A DNA stretch of 64,000 nucleotides from Psychrobacillus faecigallinarum (GCF_014836595.1 NZ_JACSQO010000002.1:62001-126000), one strand, 5' to 3'; counted from the stretch's first letter, positions 16,572-26,908 are shown. Program-made: numbers and translations. The notes: generated by a model not told the origin, from the sequence alone.

Positions 16572-19500
16572 ATGAAGAAGGCTAAGAAAACTATGTCAAA
16601 AATGATTGTAGTTGCAACCTCGGCTGCCTTAATTGCTAGTTATTCGGGAAGTGCCGTAAACGTTTTGGCGGCATCGAGTACTGATGCAATAAAAACGGCT
16701 GTAGAGCTCGAAGTAAAGGAAGCGAAAGAGGCAACTGTTAGTAAGTTTGACTTGTACGAAAATAGTTATTTAAACGCGTATAACGAAGTGTTTAAAGTAG
16801 CGAGAGAGGTTATTACATCCGTCACAACCAACGGCGGAAATTATTCTGGCTCTCCTGTTGAATATGCGATAGATGGAAATTTAAATACCCATTGGGAAAC
16901 TGGAAAACCAAATAGTACTACATTTACTAATGAGTTGATATTCACCTTCAAGGATTCAACTGAATTAAACAGAATAGTTTATGCTGCAAGACAGTCAAGT
17001 GCGCAAGGAAAAGGTTTCGCCCAAGAGTTTGAGGTATATAGTTCTTCTACTGACACAGGTGATGACTTTGCATTAGTATCTCCAGGAGAATATAAAGGAA
17101 CAACAGGAGATATAATTGAGATCGAATTTGATTCAACAGAGTTTAAGAGAATCAAATTTGTATTCAAAAAGGCAAATCAAGATTGGGCAAGTGCTGCTGA
17201 ATTTGGCTTTTATAAAGAAGACCATGTAAGAGCTAGTATGAAATCATTATTTACAGATAGCACTTTTACTAAAGTAAGTGCTGAATTTAGTAGTGTCGAG
17301 GCTTTAAATAACTTAGATAAAGAAGCGCAAAATCATCCTTTATATGAACAATATAAAGAAGATATTGAGAATGCTAGAGCTTTAATTACGGAAGAAAAAA
17401 TAGAATCTACAATAGCGACCACGAAGCAATTTAAATATTATTCGGATAACGAGTATTCAAAACTATTTAGAATGGATAACGATAATATTCTTAGCATTAG
17501 AAACAATGGAGGTCACTATAGCAGTTCTGTGATTGGAAATGCTGTGGATGGTAATATAAGTACATATTGGGAAACAAATAGAGCTAACACGACTAGTTTT
17601 TCTAACGAAGTAGAAGTGACCTTTAAAGAAGCAATTACTCTAGATAGAATTATGTACGGAGCAAGACCTGACAATAAAGGCTTTGCAGAGGAATTTGATA
17701 TTTATGCCTCTCAAACATCAACAGGTGATACTTATCAGGTTGTAGCAAATGGACAACATAATCTAGTTACTGGATTAGTGGAAGCTAAGTTTGAACCTAC
17801 AAATTTTAAGCGAATAAAATTTGTGTTCAAAAAGTCAAATCAAAACTGGGCAACGCTATCAGAATTAGCATTTTATAAAGAAGATGTTTCATCTAACAAA
17901 ATGGCAAAGTTGTTTACGGATAGCAATAAAAATAGAGTAGCAGCTGAGTTTAATACGGTAGAAAAATTAAAAATCTTAGAAGATAGCGTCAAGGAACATC
18001 CTTTATATGATGTCGAGTTCAAAGAAGATCTTACCAATGCCTATGTATTAATAAATCAAGAAGATGTAGAGACAACCACAGCGGTAACAAGAGCTTTTGG
18101 TTACTATGATAACGTAGCATATACAGAGCTATTTAAAATGAATAATGAGAACATAAAAAGCATTCGTAATAATGGTGGGCATTATAGCAGTGCTGTCCTC
18201 GCGAATGCTATTGATGGGAACATAAGCACATACTGGGAAACAAATAGAACGAATACAGCTAGTTTTTCAAATGAGGTAGAATTAGAATTTAATGAATTGA
18301 TAACGTTAAATAGAATCGTGTATGGGGCAAGATCTGACCGTAAAGGCTTTGCAGAGAACTTCGATATCTATGCTTCTCAAACGTCTAAAGGTGATACATA
18401 TCAATTAGTGTCTACCGGTAAACACAATGTAATTAGCGGCTTAGTGGAAGCCAAATTTGTGCCTACACAATTTAAACGTGTGAAATTTGTATTCAAAAAA
18501 TCAAATCAAAATTGGGCAACATTGTCAGAAATAGCATTCTATAAAGAAGATCCTATAGAAGATAAAATAAACAATATTTTCACTGATGATACAATGAGTG
18601 AGCTTACATCTGAATATAATGAGGTAGCTAAAATTAATGCGTTAGAAAACGAAGCAAAGGCACATCCATTATATAGTATTTTAAAATACCGTTTAGATTT
18701 AGCCAAACAGCTACTAAAAGGTGAAATCGTTACGGATGGAAGAATCATTCAAGTAGAGCAGCATGGGAATATGATGAGTCATGCTAACCAAAATTTAAAG
18801 TTTGGTTTCGGGAATAATTATCAACCAACAGGAATTGCTGCACTGCCAGGAGATAAAGTAACTGTTTATGTAGAGGCGGATTCAGATGGGCCACTACCAC
18901 AAATTGTATTCGCTCAACAGGAAGGAAGTTTTGCTAACTGGGCTAGAACAGTAAATTTACAACCGGGAAAAAATGAAATTACTGTACCCGCAGTGCCTCA
19001 GGATAGCTGGTATAAACAAGAAGTTACAAAGGGCGGGACAATCTACATTCATAATCCATATACGCCAGAACAACAACAGACTTCACCAATCATTCGTATT
19101 GAGGGTGGAGAAAGAATACCTTTTGTAACGAAAGATACAAATCCAGAGGAGTTTAAAGCTTTTTTAATCGATTATAAAAATCGTTTGGATTTGGACAAAC
19201 AGAATCATCCAAATGTGGAAGATAGAAAGCTGATCGATGTGGTGGAGGTAGTGAGTGACCACCTCGTATTCACTGGGACAGCAACTGGCGCCTATCAAAC
19301 TTATTCCGTGAATGGTTACAACCCTTTAGACACTGTAAAATCCTATAATAATTATATGGATGAAATTTTTAAATTTTATGGGTTAGACGGAAGTAATGAA
19401 AAGAACGATCCGAAATATATTCGTGAGAATATAAGGTTAGCACAGCCATTTGGTTATATGTATGCATATACGAATCATATAGGTGTTCAAGGTGACGTTA

Positions 19501-22361
19501 TGGAAAGTATGTTAGTGCCAGACAGCTATGGCTGGGGAATATCACATGAAATAGGGCACAGAATGGATGTTAACGCTCGACTTTATGGGGAAACAACAAA
19601 CAATATGATTGCAATGCAAATGTCAGTATATTATGGAAAAACAGATCAACGAATTCCTTATGAAGATGATATCTATAAAACGATCTTCGATGATAATCCT
19701 AGTCCATATGAGCCACAAGGGTACTTCAAAAGACTGGGTGTATTCTGGCAATTGGAAATGTATCATAAGGATTATTGGGGAGAATTAAATAAGCTATACA
19801 GAGAAAGAGATATCTCAGCTGCTACGGAAGATGCTAAACAGCAGTATCTAGTCGAACTTTCATCTGAAGTAGTCGGTCAAGATTTAAGTGAACACTTTGC
19901 TAGACATGGCTTCACAGTGAACCAGGAAACAAAAGAAAAAGTTAGTAAATATCCAAAGCCTAAGAAAGTATGGTATTTAAATAATAGTGTACTAGGATAT
20001 GAGGGTGTTGGATTTTCTAAAGGTGCTTCAGTAGATGTAAACATTGTTCGTGATACTGAAAAGAAAACTAATACAATTCATTTCGTTATGGACAAAGCTA
20101 ATAAAGACGACTTACTTGGATATGAAATTAGTCGAAATGGTAAAATGATTGGATTTACTTCTACAGCATCATTTGTCGATCAAAATATTAGTTCGAACGA
20201 AAATTATACGTATCAAATAGTAGCCTATGATAAGAAATTAAATACCTCAGAGCCATTAGAAATTAAGGTATTTAAACCTACGCTTTCAGTTGAAGACCAT
20301 CTGACACTTAAACTAAATCAAAGCTTCGATCCAATGTCTTATGTGAAGGCATCTGACTATCAAGGCATAGATATTACAGAAGATGTTGTCGTTAAATCAA
20401 ATAATGTAAATACAACCCAAAAAGGGAACTATGAGATTGTTTACGAAGTAATCAATAAAGATATTAAAGAAACGAAAACGACACAAGTGACAGTAGTAAG
20501 TGACTTCGAATACGCTTCTGATATGAATCCTGTATCTTCTAACATAGCATGGGGTGGATATAAAAAAGATAAATCACCATCTGGGGGAACAATTGGTCTT
20601 GTTAGACAGGGACTAGAGGCAACGTACGCTAAAGGCATCGGCGCACATGCTATTTCAGAAATCGTGTATAACATTGATGGTAAGGGATTTGATTTCTTTG
20701 AAAGCTATATAGGAATTGATCAAGCCATGAGAGGAAAAGGTTCATCTGCAGCATTTGAAGTATGGGTAGATGGCGAAAAGAAATATATAAGCAATAATTT
20801 CAATTCAAACACAGACAGTGAATTTATAAGAGTTCCTTTAACTGAAGCTAAAGAAATAAAACTAGTAACGACCGATGCTGGAAATAATGGATCTGACCAT
20901 ACAGTGTGGGCGGATGCAAAGTTTACAAAAAACTCTAGTAAACCAGTTATTACTGTTAAATCAGAAGCAACTAAGGTTGGACAGCCTATCGATATCAAAG
21001 GACAATATTCAGCTGTAGATGCGGAAGATGGTGATTTGACTGATCGAGTAGAAGTTACAGGAGTTGATAAAGTTAACTTCAATAAAACTGGTAAATATGA
21101 GATTAAATATACTGTAACAGATAATGATAATATTACGGTAACAGAAATGAGAACAATTTCAGTAGTAAACATGGAAGACTACAAGTATCTTTCAGATTTC
21201 GATTGGAAGTCCACACAGAATAGCTATACCGCTCCTAAGAAAGATAAAGCAGTAAGTGATAACATTTTAAGATTAACAAATGAGAGTGGTAGTCAAGTCT
21301 CCTATGAAAAAGGGATTGGAGCACATTCAAATTCAACAATTGTATATGATTTAACAAATAAGGATGTAGATTACTTTACTTCATTTGTTGGGGTAGACCG
21401 TCAAATGTATGGCACTGTGGGCTCTGTTATATTCCAAGTATTTGTCGATGGTGAGAAGCGATTCGACAGTGGGCTCATGAATTCTAGAGATGCTCAAAAG
21501 TTTGTTGAAGTTAATTTAGCTGGAGCAAAAGAAATAAAATTAGTCGTAACTGACGGTGGGAATGGAAATGGATCTGACCATGCAACATGGGGTAATGCTA
21601 AATTACATTTCGCTAATAGTGAGAGAATTTATATGCAGGATTTAATGGTGATTATTGAAACTGCAAAAGCTATTAATGCAGAAGACTATACGAAAGAAAG
21701 CATGAATGCTCTAATAGCTAGCCTTGCAAAAGCAGAAGAAGTTCTAGCTAATACAAATGCTACTCAAACAGAAGTCGATGAAGCGGTAAATGCATTAGAA
21801 ACAGCAAAAGCAGGTTTAGTTGAAGTAATATTAACACAAGTAATTACGATTAAAGACGATTATTTACGAGAATCTATTAAAAGTACATTAGGCTTAAAAG
21901 AGGAAATTACGCTTAATGATATGCGTAAGCTCACATCACTAACAAGTGAATCGAAAAGAGTACGTTCTCTTGAAGGTATAGAGTACGCACAAAATTTAGA
22001 GACGCTAGATATTTCTGGGAATGAAATAACAGATTTTTCTCCATTAAATGAGTTAAAAAATTTAAAAACGTTAATTGCTGACCTTCAATTTGTTGATGTG
22101 GGAGAATTAAAAGGTCCCCTAGTGGAAGTAGAAAACCTTGTTACAGGGTTCGATGGTAAAAAAGTAAGACCTGATGTAGCTGGACTTAACAAAACTATTA
22201 CAAATAAAGAGATACAGTTAGATGTAAATGCATGGGAGAATAACCCAGAAAGGTTTACAATAGATCTTTCTGAGGAAGAGAAAGGACTTTATTGGTTAGG
22301 TCTTTCTTATAAAGTCGGAGAAAATACTGTAATCTTACGCTACCTAATCAACAATAAATAA
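16572..22361 (+). CDS. secreted M60-family (enhancin/mucinase-like) metallopeptidase, multidomain
   Basis: 1,929 residues with a signal peptide (residues 1-34, ending near VLAAS). Order of domains: discoidin/F5-8C (CBM32-like) repeats at about 76-216, 300-437 and 522-660; M60 catalytic region about 723-1130 with zinc motif HEIGH at 992-996 and a likely third ligand Glu1007 in GETTNN; FN3-like about 1153-1236; Ig-like 1237-1311; NPCBM 1312-1455; DUF5011 Ig-like 1457-1533; second NPCBM 1535-1680; FIVAR-like helical module 1687-1753; a short LRR-like segment about 1757-1846. M60 enzymes cleave O-glycosylated proteins such as mucins, and the carbohydrate-binding modules fit that. No LPXTG or S-layer anchor is seen, so it is probably released. 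The ribosome site is TAGGAGG. It is monocistronic. Confidence 0.9.
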   Translation: MKKAKKTMSKMIVVATSAALIASYSGSAVNVLAASSTDAIKTAVELEVKEAKEATVSKFDLYENSYLNAYNEVFKVAREVITSVTTNGGNYSGSPVEYAIDGNLNTHWETGKPNSTTFTNELIFTFKDSTELNRIVYAARQSSAQGKGFAQEFEVYSSSTDTGDDFALVSPGEYKGTTGDIIEIEFDSTEFKRIKFVFKKANQDWASAAEFGFYKEDHVRASMKSLFTDSTFTKVSAEFSSVEALNNLDKEAQNHPLYEQYKEDIENARALITEEKIESTIATTKQFKYYSDNEYSKLFRMDNDNILSIRNNGGHYSSSVIGNAVDGNISTYWETNRANTTSFSNEVEVTFKEAITLDRIMYGARPDNKGFAEEFDIYASQTSTGDTYQVVANGQHNLVTGLVEAKFEPTNFKRIKFVFKKSNQNWATLSELAFYKEDVSSNKMAKLFTDSNKNRVAAEFNTVEKLKILEDSVKEHPLYDVEFKEDLTNAYVLINQEDVETTTAVTRAFGYYDNVAYTELFKMNNENIKSIRNNGGHYSSAVLANAIDGNISTYWETNRTNTASFSNEVELEFNELITLNRIVYGARSDRKGFAENFDIYASQTSKGDTYQLVSTGKHNVISGLVEAKFVPTQFKRVKFVFKKSNQNWATLSEIAFYKEDPIEDKINNIFTDDTMSELTSEYNEVAKINALENEAKAHPLYSILKYRLDLAKQLLKGEIVTDGRIIQVEQHGNMMSHANQNLKFGFGNNYQPTGIAALPGDKVTVYVEADSDGPLPQIVFAQQEGSFANWARTVNLQPGKNEITVPAVPQDSWYKQEVTKGGTIYIHNPYTPEQQQTSPIIRIEGGERIPFVTKDTNPEEFKAFLIDYKNRLDLDKQNHPNVEDRKLIDVVEVVSDHLVFTGTATGAYQTYSVNGYNPLDTVKSYNNYMDEIFKFYGLDGSNEKNDPKYIRENIRLAQPFGYMYAYTNHIGVQGDVMESMLVPDSYGWGISHEIGHRMDVNARLYGETTNNMIAMQMSVYYGKTDQRIPYEDDIYKTIFDDNPSPYEPQGYFKRLGVFWQLEMYHKDYWGELNKLYRERDISAATEDAKQQYLVELSSEVVGQDLSEHFARHGFTVNQETKEKVSKYPKPKKVWYLNNSVLGYEGVGFSKGASVDVNIVRDTEKKTNTIHFVMDKANKDDLLGYEISRNGKMIGFTSTASFVDQNISSNENYTYQIVAYDKKLNTSEPLEIKVFKPTLSVEDHLTLKLNQSFDPMSYVKASDYQGIDITEDVVVKSNNVNTTQKGNYEIVYEVINKDIKETKTTQVTVVSDFEYASDMNPVSSNIAWGGYKKDKSPSGGTIGLVRQGLEATYAKGIGAHAISEIVYNIDGKGFDFFESYIGIDQAMRGKGSSAAFEVWVDGEKKYISNNFNSNTDSEFIRVPLTEAKEIKLVTTDAGNNGSDHTVWADAKFTKNSSKPVITVKSEATKVGQPIDIKGQYSAVDAEDGDLTDRVEVTGVDKVNFNKTGKYEIKYTVTDNDNITVTEMRTISVVNMEDYKYLSDFDWKSTQNSYTAPKKDKAVSDNILRLTNESGSQVSYEKGIGAHSNSTIVYDLTNKDVDYFTSFVGVDRQMYGTVGSVIFQVFVDGEKRFDSGLMNSRDAQKFVEVNLAGAKEIKLVVTDGGNGNGSDHATWGNAKLHFANSERIYMQDLMVIIETAKAINAEDYTKESMNALIASLAKAEEVLANTNATQTEVDEAVNALETAKAGLVEVILTQVITIKDDYLRESIKSTLGLKEEITLNDMRKLTSLTSESKRVRSLEGIEYAQNLETLDISGNEITDFSPLNELKNLKTLIADLQFVDVGELKGPLVEVENLVTGFDGKKVRPDVAGLNKTITNKEIQLDVNAWENNPERFTIDLSEEEKGLYWLGLSYKVGENTVILRYLINNK
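17478..18550 (+). repeat. 666-bp-period internal duplication in the M60 gene
   Basis: Discoidin copies 2 and 3 plus linker recur with a 666-bp (222-codon) period. For example, AGCATTAGAAACAATGG at 17493 matches AGCATTCGTAATAATGG at 18159. The proteins are very close (SIRNNGGHYSS, DGNISTYWETNR, FDIYASQTS, SNQNWATLSE in both), while copy 1 is more diverged. Confidence 0.85.
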
Positions 22362-22388
22362 AAATCATAGTTACAGAGGCAAAACTTT

Positions 22389-22422
22389 AGAAGCCCAGCT
22401 ACCTTTTGGTAGCTGGGCTTCT
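22389..22422. terminator. bidirectional terminator between M60 gene and acuC
   Basis: AGAAGCCCAGCTACC-TTTT-GGTAGCTGGGCTTCT is a perfect 15-bp stem between convergent genes. Confidence 0.9.
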
Positions 22423-22478
22423 TCTATTATCCTAAATATTTATAAATCCGGATCAACGACTTTCAAGTGCAAGAGCAG

Positions 22479-23654
22479 CTAGTCTATATCCTTGTATGAT
22501 TTTTGACTTCGCAATTGATATAATGCTTTATCGAGCATTTGTTTATTCTTTTCCATAATTTCTATTTTTCTAGGTATAGGCTCGTAGAGAGGATGAGGAT
22601 CCATCCAAGTTGGGATAAAGGGAACCGGCGATTCTGGACTCCATTTTTCTATCCAAGTTTTTGGTAGATCTCCTGTTGGAGATTGGATATCATTCATCTC
22701 CATCCAAAGCAAAGACCAGGCTCTTGGGACAACTCTCCAAATGTCATATCCGCCTCCACCTACAGCAATCCATCGACCATCACAATATTTATGTGCTAAT
22801 TCATGAGCAAGCTTAGGTATTTCCCGATAAATATTCATCGTTCCATACAGATGGGTAAGAGGGTCAAAATAATGGGCATCTGCACCATTTTGACTTAGAA
22901 TGACATCTGGCTTAAACCACTCTACAATCTCAGTAAAGCTAGTACGATATATATCTAGAAACGACTCATCCTCTGTGAAGGCATCAATAGGAAAGTTAAA
23001 AGAAGTACCATAACCTTCTGCTGTCCCTCTCTCAGTAATATTACCTGTTCCGGGGAAGAGATATCTTCCAGTTTCATGAATGGAAATAGTGCAAACATTT
23101 GGATCGTCGTAGAAGCTCCATTGTACTCCATCACCGTGGTGAGCATCCGTATCTATGTAAAGAACACGAGCATTAAATTTTTCTTGCATATACTTGATAG
23201 CAACAGAACTATCATTATACACACAAAACCCAGATGCTCTGCCTTTGAAGCCATGGTGTAACCCACCACCTAAATTTATTGCATGCGTCGATTTTCCCTC
23301 CATAACATAATCAACGGCAGTTAAGGTGCCCCCAACTAAACTAGCGCTTGCCTCATGCATATGAGGGAAAATGGGAGTGTCTTCCGTACCTATCCCATAA
23401 CTCTCGTATTTAGAGGTATCACCAGTTTCGAGGCTAGCTTTTTTTACTATATCAATATAGCTAGGGTCGTGCACTAGACTCAGTTCTTCATCAGTGGCTA
23501 TGCGAGGTGCAACGATCTCTGAAGATGATAATGCATTCATTTCCTTTAGAAGGTCTACAGTAAGTGTCAGACGTTTTTGGTTAAAGGGATGTGTATCGGA
23601 AAATTTATAACCAAGCTGATTCTCTGAAAAGATAAAGACGGCATTCTTTTTCAT
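22479..23654 (-). CDS. acuC: acetoin utilization protein AcuC (class I HDAC-like deacetylase)
   Basis: 391 residues of the arginase/deacetylase superfamily. HAINLGGGLHHGFKGRASGF and DTDAHHGDGVQWSFYDDP carry the zinc/active-site His and Asp residues; the PNVCTISIHETGRYLFPGTG and SQNGADAHYFDPLTHL blocks are intact. In B. subtilis AcuC deacetylates acetyl-CoA synthetase and so reverses AcuA. The start is ATG 23652-23654, overlapping the acuB stop as ATGA, so translation is coupled; the longer frame start at 23681 lies inside acuB. It is last in acuABC. Confidence 0.95.
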   Translation of the reverse strand: MKKNAVFIFSENQLGYKFSDTHPFNQKRLTLTVDLLKEMNALSSSEIVAPRIATDEELSLVHDPSYIDIVKKASLETGDTSKYESYGIGTEDTPIFPHMHEASASLVGGTLTAVDYVMEGKSTHAINLGGGLHHGFKGRASGFCVYNDSSVAIKYMQEKFNARVLYIDTDAHHGDGVQWSFYDDPNVCTISIHETGRYLFPGTGNITERGTAEGYGTSFNFPIDAFTEDESFLDIYRTSFTEIVEWFKPDVILSQNGADAHYFDPLTHLYGTMNIYREIPKLAHELAHKYCDGRWIAVGGGGYDIWRVVPRAWSLLWMEMNDIQSPTGDLPKTWIEKWSPESPVPFIPTWMDPHPLYEPIPRKIEIMEKNKQMLDKALYQLRSQKSYKDID

Positions 23655-24298
23655 ACAATCAATCCCGGTTGACTTGGCCATAAAACTTCAAACCCAGCAT
23701 CTTTTACTGCCTGCACTAATTTAAGAGTATTCATCGTTTTAACGCGTAGTACTAAAATTTTATACTCACTATCGTTTTTATCAGGATATACCAATACACT
23801 AAGTAAATTCATTTTTTGCTCATAAAATACTTTGGATATTTCAAATAAGACGCCAGGTCGGTTGGGCACTCTTATTTCCATTTGGGATCCCGGCTGGTGG
23901 ACACCAGTTAACTCTATAAATTTATAAAGAAGATCAGATTCTGTAATCATGCCGACTAACTTTCCTTGGCTTGTGATAGGCAGGCAGCCAATTCGATTGT
24001 CGTAAAAAATACATGCGGTTTCTTCCACGAAATCTAGCGGATGTCCTGTTATAGGATTCTTAGTCATAATTTTTTCTAATGGCATATTTAAAACATCCGC
24101 ATCTTGTATAACTTGAAGGGAGGAGGGGGTTGCTTCCTTTAAGTCACGATCAGTTACCACCCCTAGTACTTCACGTTCCTCGTTAATAATTGGTATATGC
24201 CTAATACGTTGTTCTTTTAAAACTTTTAAAGCATCATTTATTGTATGTGATGGTGTTAAAGTAGGTACTGATGTATTCATGATTTCTTCTACAAGCAT
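23651..24298 (-). CDS. acuB: AcuB, tandem CBS plus ACT-like domain protein
   Basis: 215 residues. Two CBS motifs (INDALKVLKEQRIRHIPIIN and MTKNPITGHPLDFVEETACIF ... CLPITSQGKLVGMITESDLL) occupy about 1-135, followed by an ACT-like domain (MEIRVPNRPGVLFEISKVF, 140-210). CBS pairs bind adenine nucleotides, so AcuB is a plausible energy-state sensor in acetate/acetoin use; its exact role is not known. It sits between acuA and acuC. Confidence 0.94.
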   Translation of the reverse strand: MLVEEIMNTSVPTLTPSHTINDALKVLKEQRIRHIPIINEEREVLGVVTDRDLKEATPSSLQVIQDADVLNMPLEKIMTKNPITGHPLDFVEETACIFYDNRIGCLPITSQGKLVGMITESDLLYKFIELTGVHQPGSQMEIRVPNRPGVLFEISKVFYEQKMNLLSVLVYPDKNDSEYKILVLRVKTMNTLKLVQAVKDAGFEVLWPSQPGLIV

Positions 24299-24337
24299 AA
24301 AACCAAACCCCTTTATAAGAAATTTAAAACATCTTTG

Positions 24338-24970
24338 TTAGTACATAAAACGGTTCATAAAGCGCAGCTGATCAAATTGCTGAATGGATTCATTGTCAAC
24401 TCGACTTCCAATTTTGGCCATCAAGCAATTGGCAGGATGTGAGCTAATCTCTGGATCGTCAGTAGCGTAATATTCAAGCCCTCCGGCCATCATCATTTTC
24501 TCCATCATCTTTCGATACTCCCATACATTTAAACCAGTTCCCTTTAAGTCCCAATGCCAGTAATACTCAGTCGTGATCGTAATGTAATCCTCCATTGCGT
24601 CATCCATCATTGACACACGAAGTAATTCTTTTCCAACTCCGGTTCCACGAAATTTTGGAATGACTTCAATAGCACCTAATTCTATCAAATTTTCCATATT
24701 CCCTTGGGACCATCTTTCTAGTGGATCTGGATGGAGGAACGTACAGTATCCGACAATCATATTCTTATCTCTGACAATGATAATCCTGCCTTCGGGTAAT
24801 TTTGCAATTTCGATAATTGCCTTATGCTGTTGTGCAGGATTACGGAACGCTATTAACTCTTCATGGAAAGTCAGATTTGCTAAATCTTCAGATGGTACCG
24901 GTCCTTCAATAACGATAGTGCCATGTTTCGTTTCTTTCTCTATCGAATTAAAAACTTTTTTGTGTTCCAC
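24338..24970 (-). CDS. acuA: protein acetyltransferase AcuA (GNAT family)
   Basis: 210 residues. The GNAT core is ELGAIEVIPKFRGTGVGKELLRVSM, where the Arg/Gly-rich loop (RGTGVGKE) binds acetyl-CoA pyrophosphate. In B. subtilis AcuA acetylates and inactivates AcsA at Lys549; the AcsA encoded next door has that lysine. It is first of acuABC, divergent from acsA. A TATAAT -10 on the minus strand at 25007-25012 fits the operon promoter. Confidence 0.95.
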   Translation of the reverse strand: MEHKKVFNSIEKETKHGTIVIEGPVPSEDLANLTFHEELIAFRNPAQQHKAIIEIAKLPEGRIIIVRDKNMIVGYCTFLHPDPLERWSQGNMENLIELGAIEVIPKFRGTGVGKELLRVSMMDDAMEDYITITTEYYWHWDLKGTGLNVWEYRKMMEKMMMAGGLEYYATDDPEISSHPANCLMAKIGSRVDNESIQQFDQLRFMNRFMY

Positions 24971-25006
24971 ATATTCACCACCTATAATTTAGTAACAGTT
25001 GCCACT

Positions 25007-25012
25007 ATTATA
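25007..25012 (-). promoter_or_regulatory. -10 element of acuABC
   Basis: TATAAT on the minus strand, preceded by TG one base off an extended -10, in the acuA/acsA divergent gap. The -35 is not obvious. Confidence 0.4.
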
Positions 25013-25143
25013 CATGATTTTTTATGAAGAAAGGGAATTCTATAAAACTGTAACAAAAGATTCTAAAAAGTAAAAACATTAGCATTATTTAATGAGAGTA
25101 TTGTAGAATATAAGAGTGTATATTTATAGAAAGGGTGAATGGG

Positions 25144-26863
25144 ATGAAAATCGAAGCGCTACCTGTAGTACAAGAGGAGTATCAATTAAAGGACTATGAT
25201 GCTACTGCACGAGATTTCCAATGGGAAGAAGCCGAAAAGACTTTTACTTGGTATGAAACAGGGAAGGTAAATATGGCATACGAAGCGATTGATCGTCACG
25301 CAAAATCAGATAAAAAGGACAAAGTTGCCCTTTACTATCAAGATGCTGATCGTAAGGAGTCGTATACTTTCGGTGATATGAAAACTTGGACTGATAAAGC
25401 TGCAAACGTTTACAAAGAGCACTCTAACCTAGCAAAAGGAGATCGTCTTTTCATCTTTATGCCAAGATCTCCGGAGTTATATTTTGCGTTGTTAGGAGCA
25501 GTAAAAATGGGAACAATCGTTGGCCCATTGTTTGAAGCCTTTATGGAGGGGGCAGTATATGATCGTCTTCTTGATAGTGAGGCAAAGGCCATTGTAACCA
25601 CACCTGACTTGCTAGGAAGAATACCATTGGATCGCCTACCAGATTTAGAAACTGTTTTCTTAGTAGGAGACAATATTAAAGAAGATGATAAGTTTATAGA
25701 TTTTAATAAGGCTCTAAAAAATGCATCTGATGCTTTTGAAATCGAGTGGGTAGATAAGGAAGACGGACTAATTTTACATTATACTTCTGGCTCCACCGGG
25801 AAGCCAAAAGGAATTTTACACGTTCATTATGCGATGGTACAACAATACCAATCCATGAAATGGGTTATGGATATAAGAGATGATGATATATATTGGTGTA
25901 CAGCTGACCCTGGGTGGGTTACTGGAACATCCTATGGAATTTTTGGCCCTTGGCTAGCAGGAACAACTTCACTTATTTTAGGTGGACGTTTTTCACCAGA
26001 TGCTTGGTATAAAGCAATAGAAGAATATAAGATTACTGTTTGGTACAGTGCTCCAACTGCATTTCGTATGTTAATGGGGGCAGGGGATGGTATCGTGAAG
26101 AAGTATGATCTTACCTCCCTACGCCATGTATTATCGGTTGGTGAGCCACTAAACCCTGAAGTTATTAAGTGGGGCATGCAGGTGTTCAATAAGCGAATTC
26201 ATGATACTTGGTGGATGACAGAAACAGGTGCTCAAATGATTTGTAACTATGGCTGCCTTCCTATTAAGCCGGGCTCTATGGGTAAACCATTACCAGGTGT
26301 AAAAGCTGCTATTATTGATAACAATGGCGTGGAAGTTCCGCCATTTACAATGGGTAACTTGGCTATCAAAAAAGGCTGGCCATCTATGATGCGTCAAGTT
26401 TGGAAAAACCAAGAAAAATTTGAATCCTACTTTATTAATGATGAGTGGTACTTCTCAGGTGACTCTGCCTATATGGATGATGATGGCTACTTTTGGTTCC
26501 AAGGTAGAGTGGATGATGTAATTATGACTTCTGGTGAGCGAGTTGGGCCATTTGAAGTGGAAAGTAAATTATTAGAGCATCCTGCTATTCTAGAAGCAGG
26601 TGTAATAGGTAAGCCAGATCCAGTGCGTGGAGAGATTATTAAAGCGTTTGTTGCTTTAAATGAAGGGTATGAGCCTTCTGATGAACTGATTGAAGAAATT
26701 CAACAATTTGTGAAGAAGGGTCTTGCTGCTCATGCGGCTCCAAGAGAAATTGAGTTTAAGGATAAGCTTCCTAAAACTAGAAGTGGTAAGATAATGCGCC
26801 GAGTCTTAAAGGCTTGGGAATTACAACTTCCGACTGGCGACTTATCTACGATGGAAGATTGAT
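25144..26863 (+). CDS. acsA: acetyl-CoA synthetase
   Basis: 572 residues, the same length as B. subtilis AcsA. The adenylate-forming motifs are LHYTSGSTGKPKGILHVH, TWWMTETG, SGDSAYMDDDGYFWFQGR and the C-terminal lysine region PKTRSGKIMRR; the lysine there is residue 549, the known AcuA acetylation site. It activates acetate to acetyl-CoA with ATP. I choose ATG 25144, eight bases after AGAAAGGG; GTG 25135 lies within that site. A near-perfect cre (25401-25414) lies inside the gene. A terminator follows. Confidence 0.97.
25401..25414. promoter_or_regulatory. cre-like site inside acsA
   Basis: TGCAAACGTTTACA matches the core TGNNARCGNNNNCA completely and is nearly palindromic. It lies about 260 bases into the coding sequence (codons for ANVYK), so it may act as a roadblock cre or be chance. 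Confidence 0.4.
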
Positions 26864-26870
26864 AATAAAG

Positions 26871-26908
26871 GTCGTAGCATTGAAAAAAATGCTACGGCTT
26901 TTTTTTAT
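26871..26908 (+). terminator. terminator after acsA
   Basis: GTCGTAGCAT pairs with ATGCTACGGC (one G-U), followed by eight T. Confidence 0.85.
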
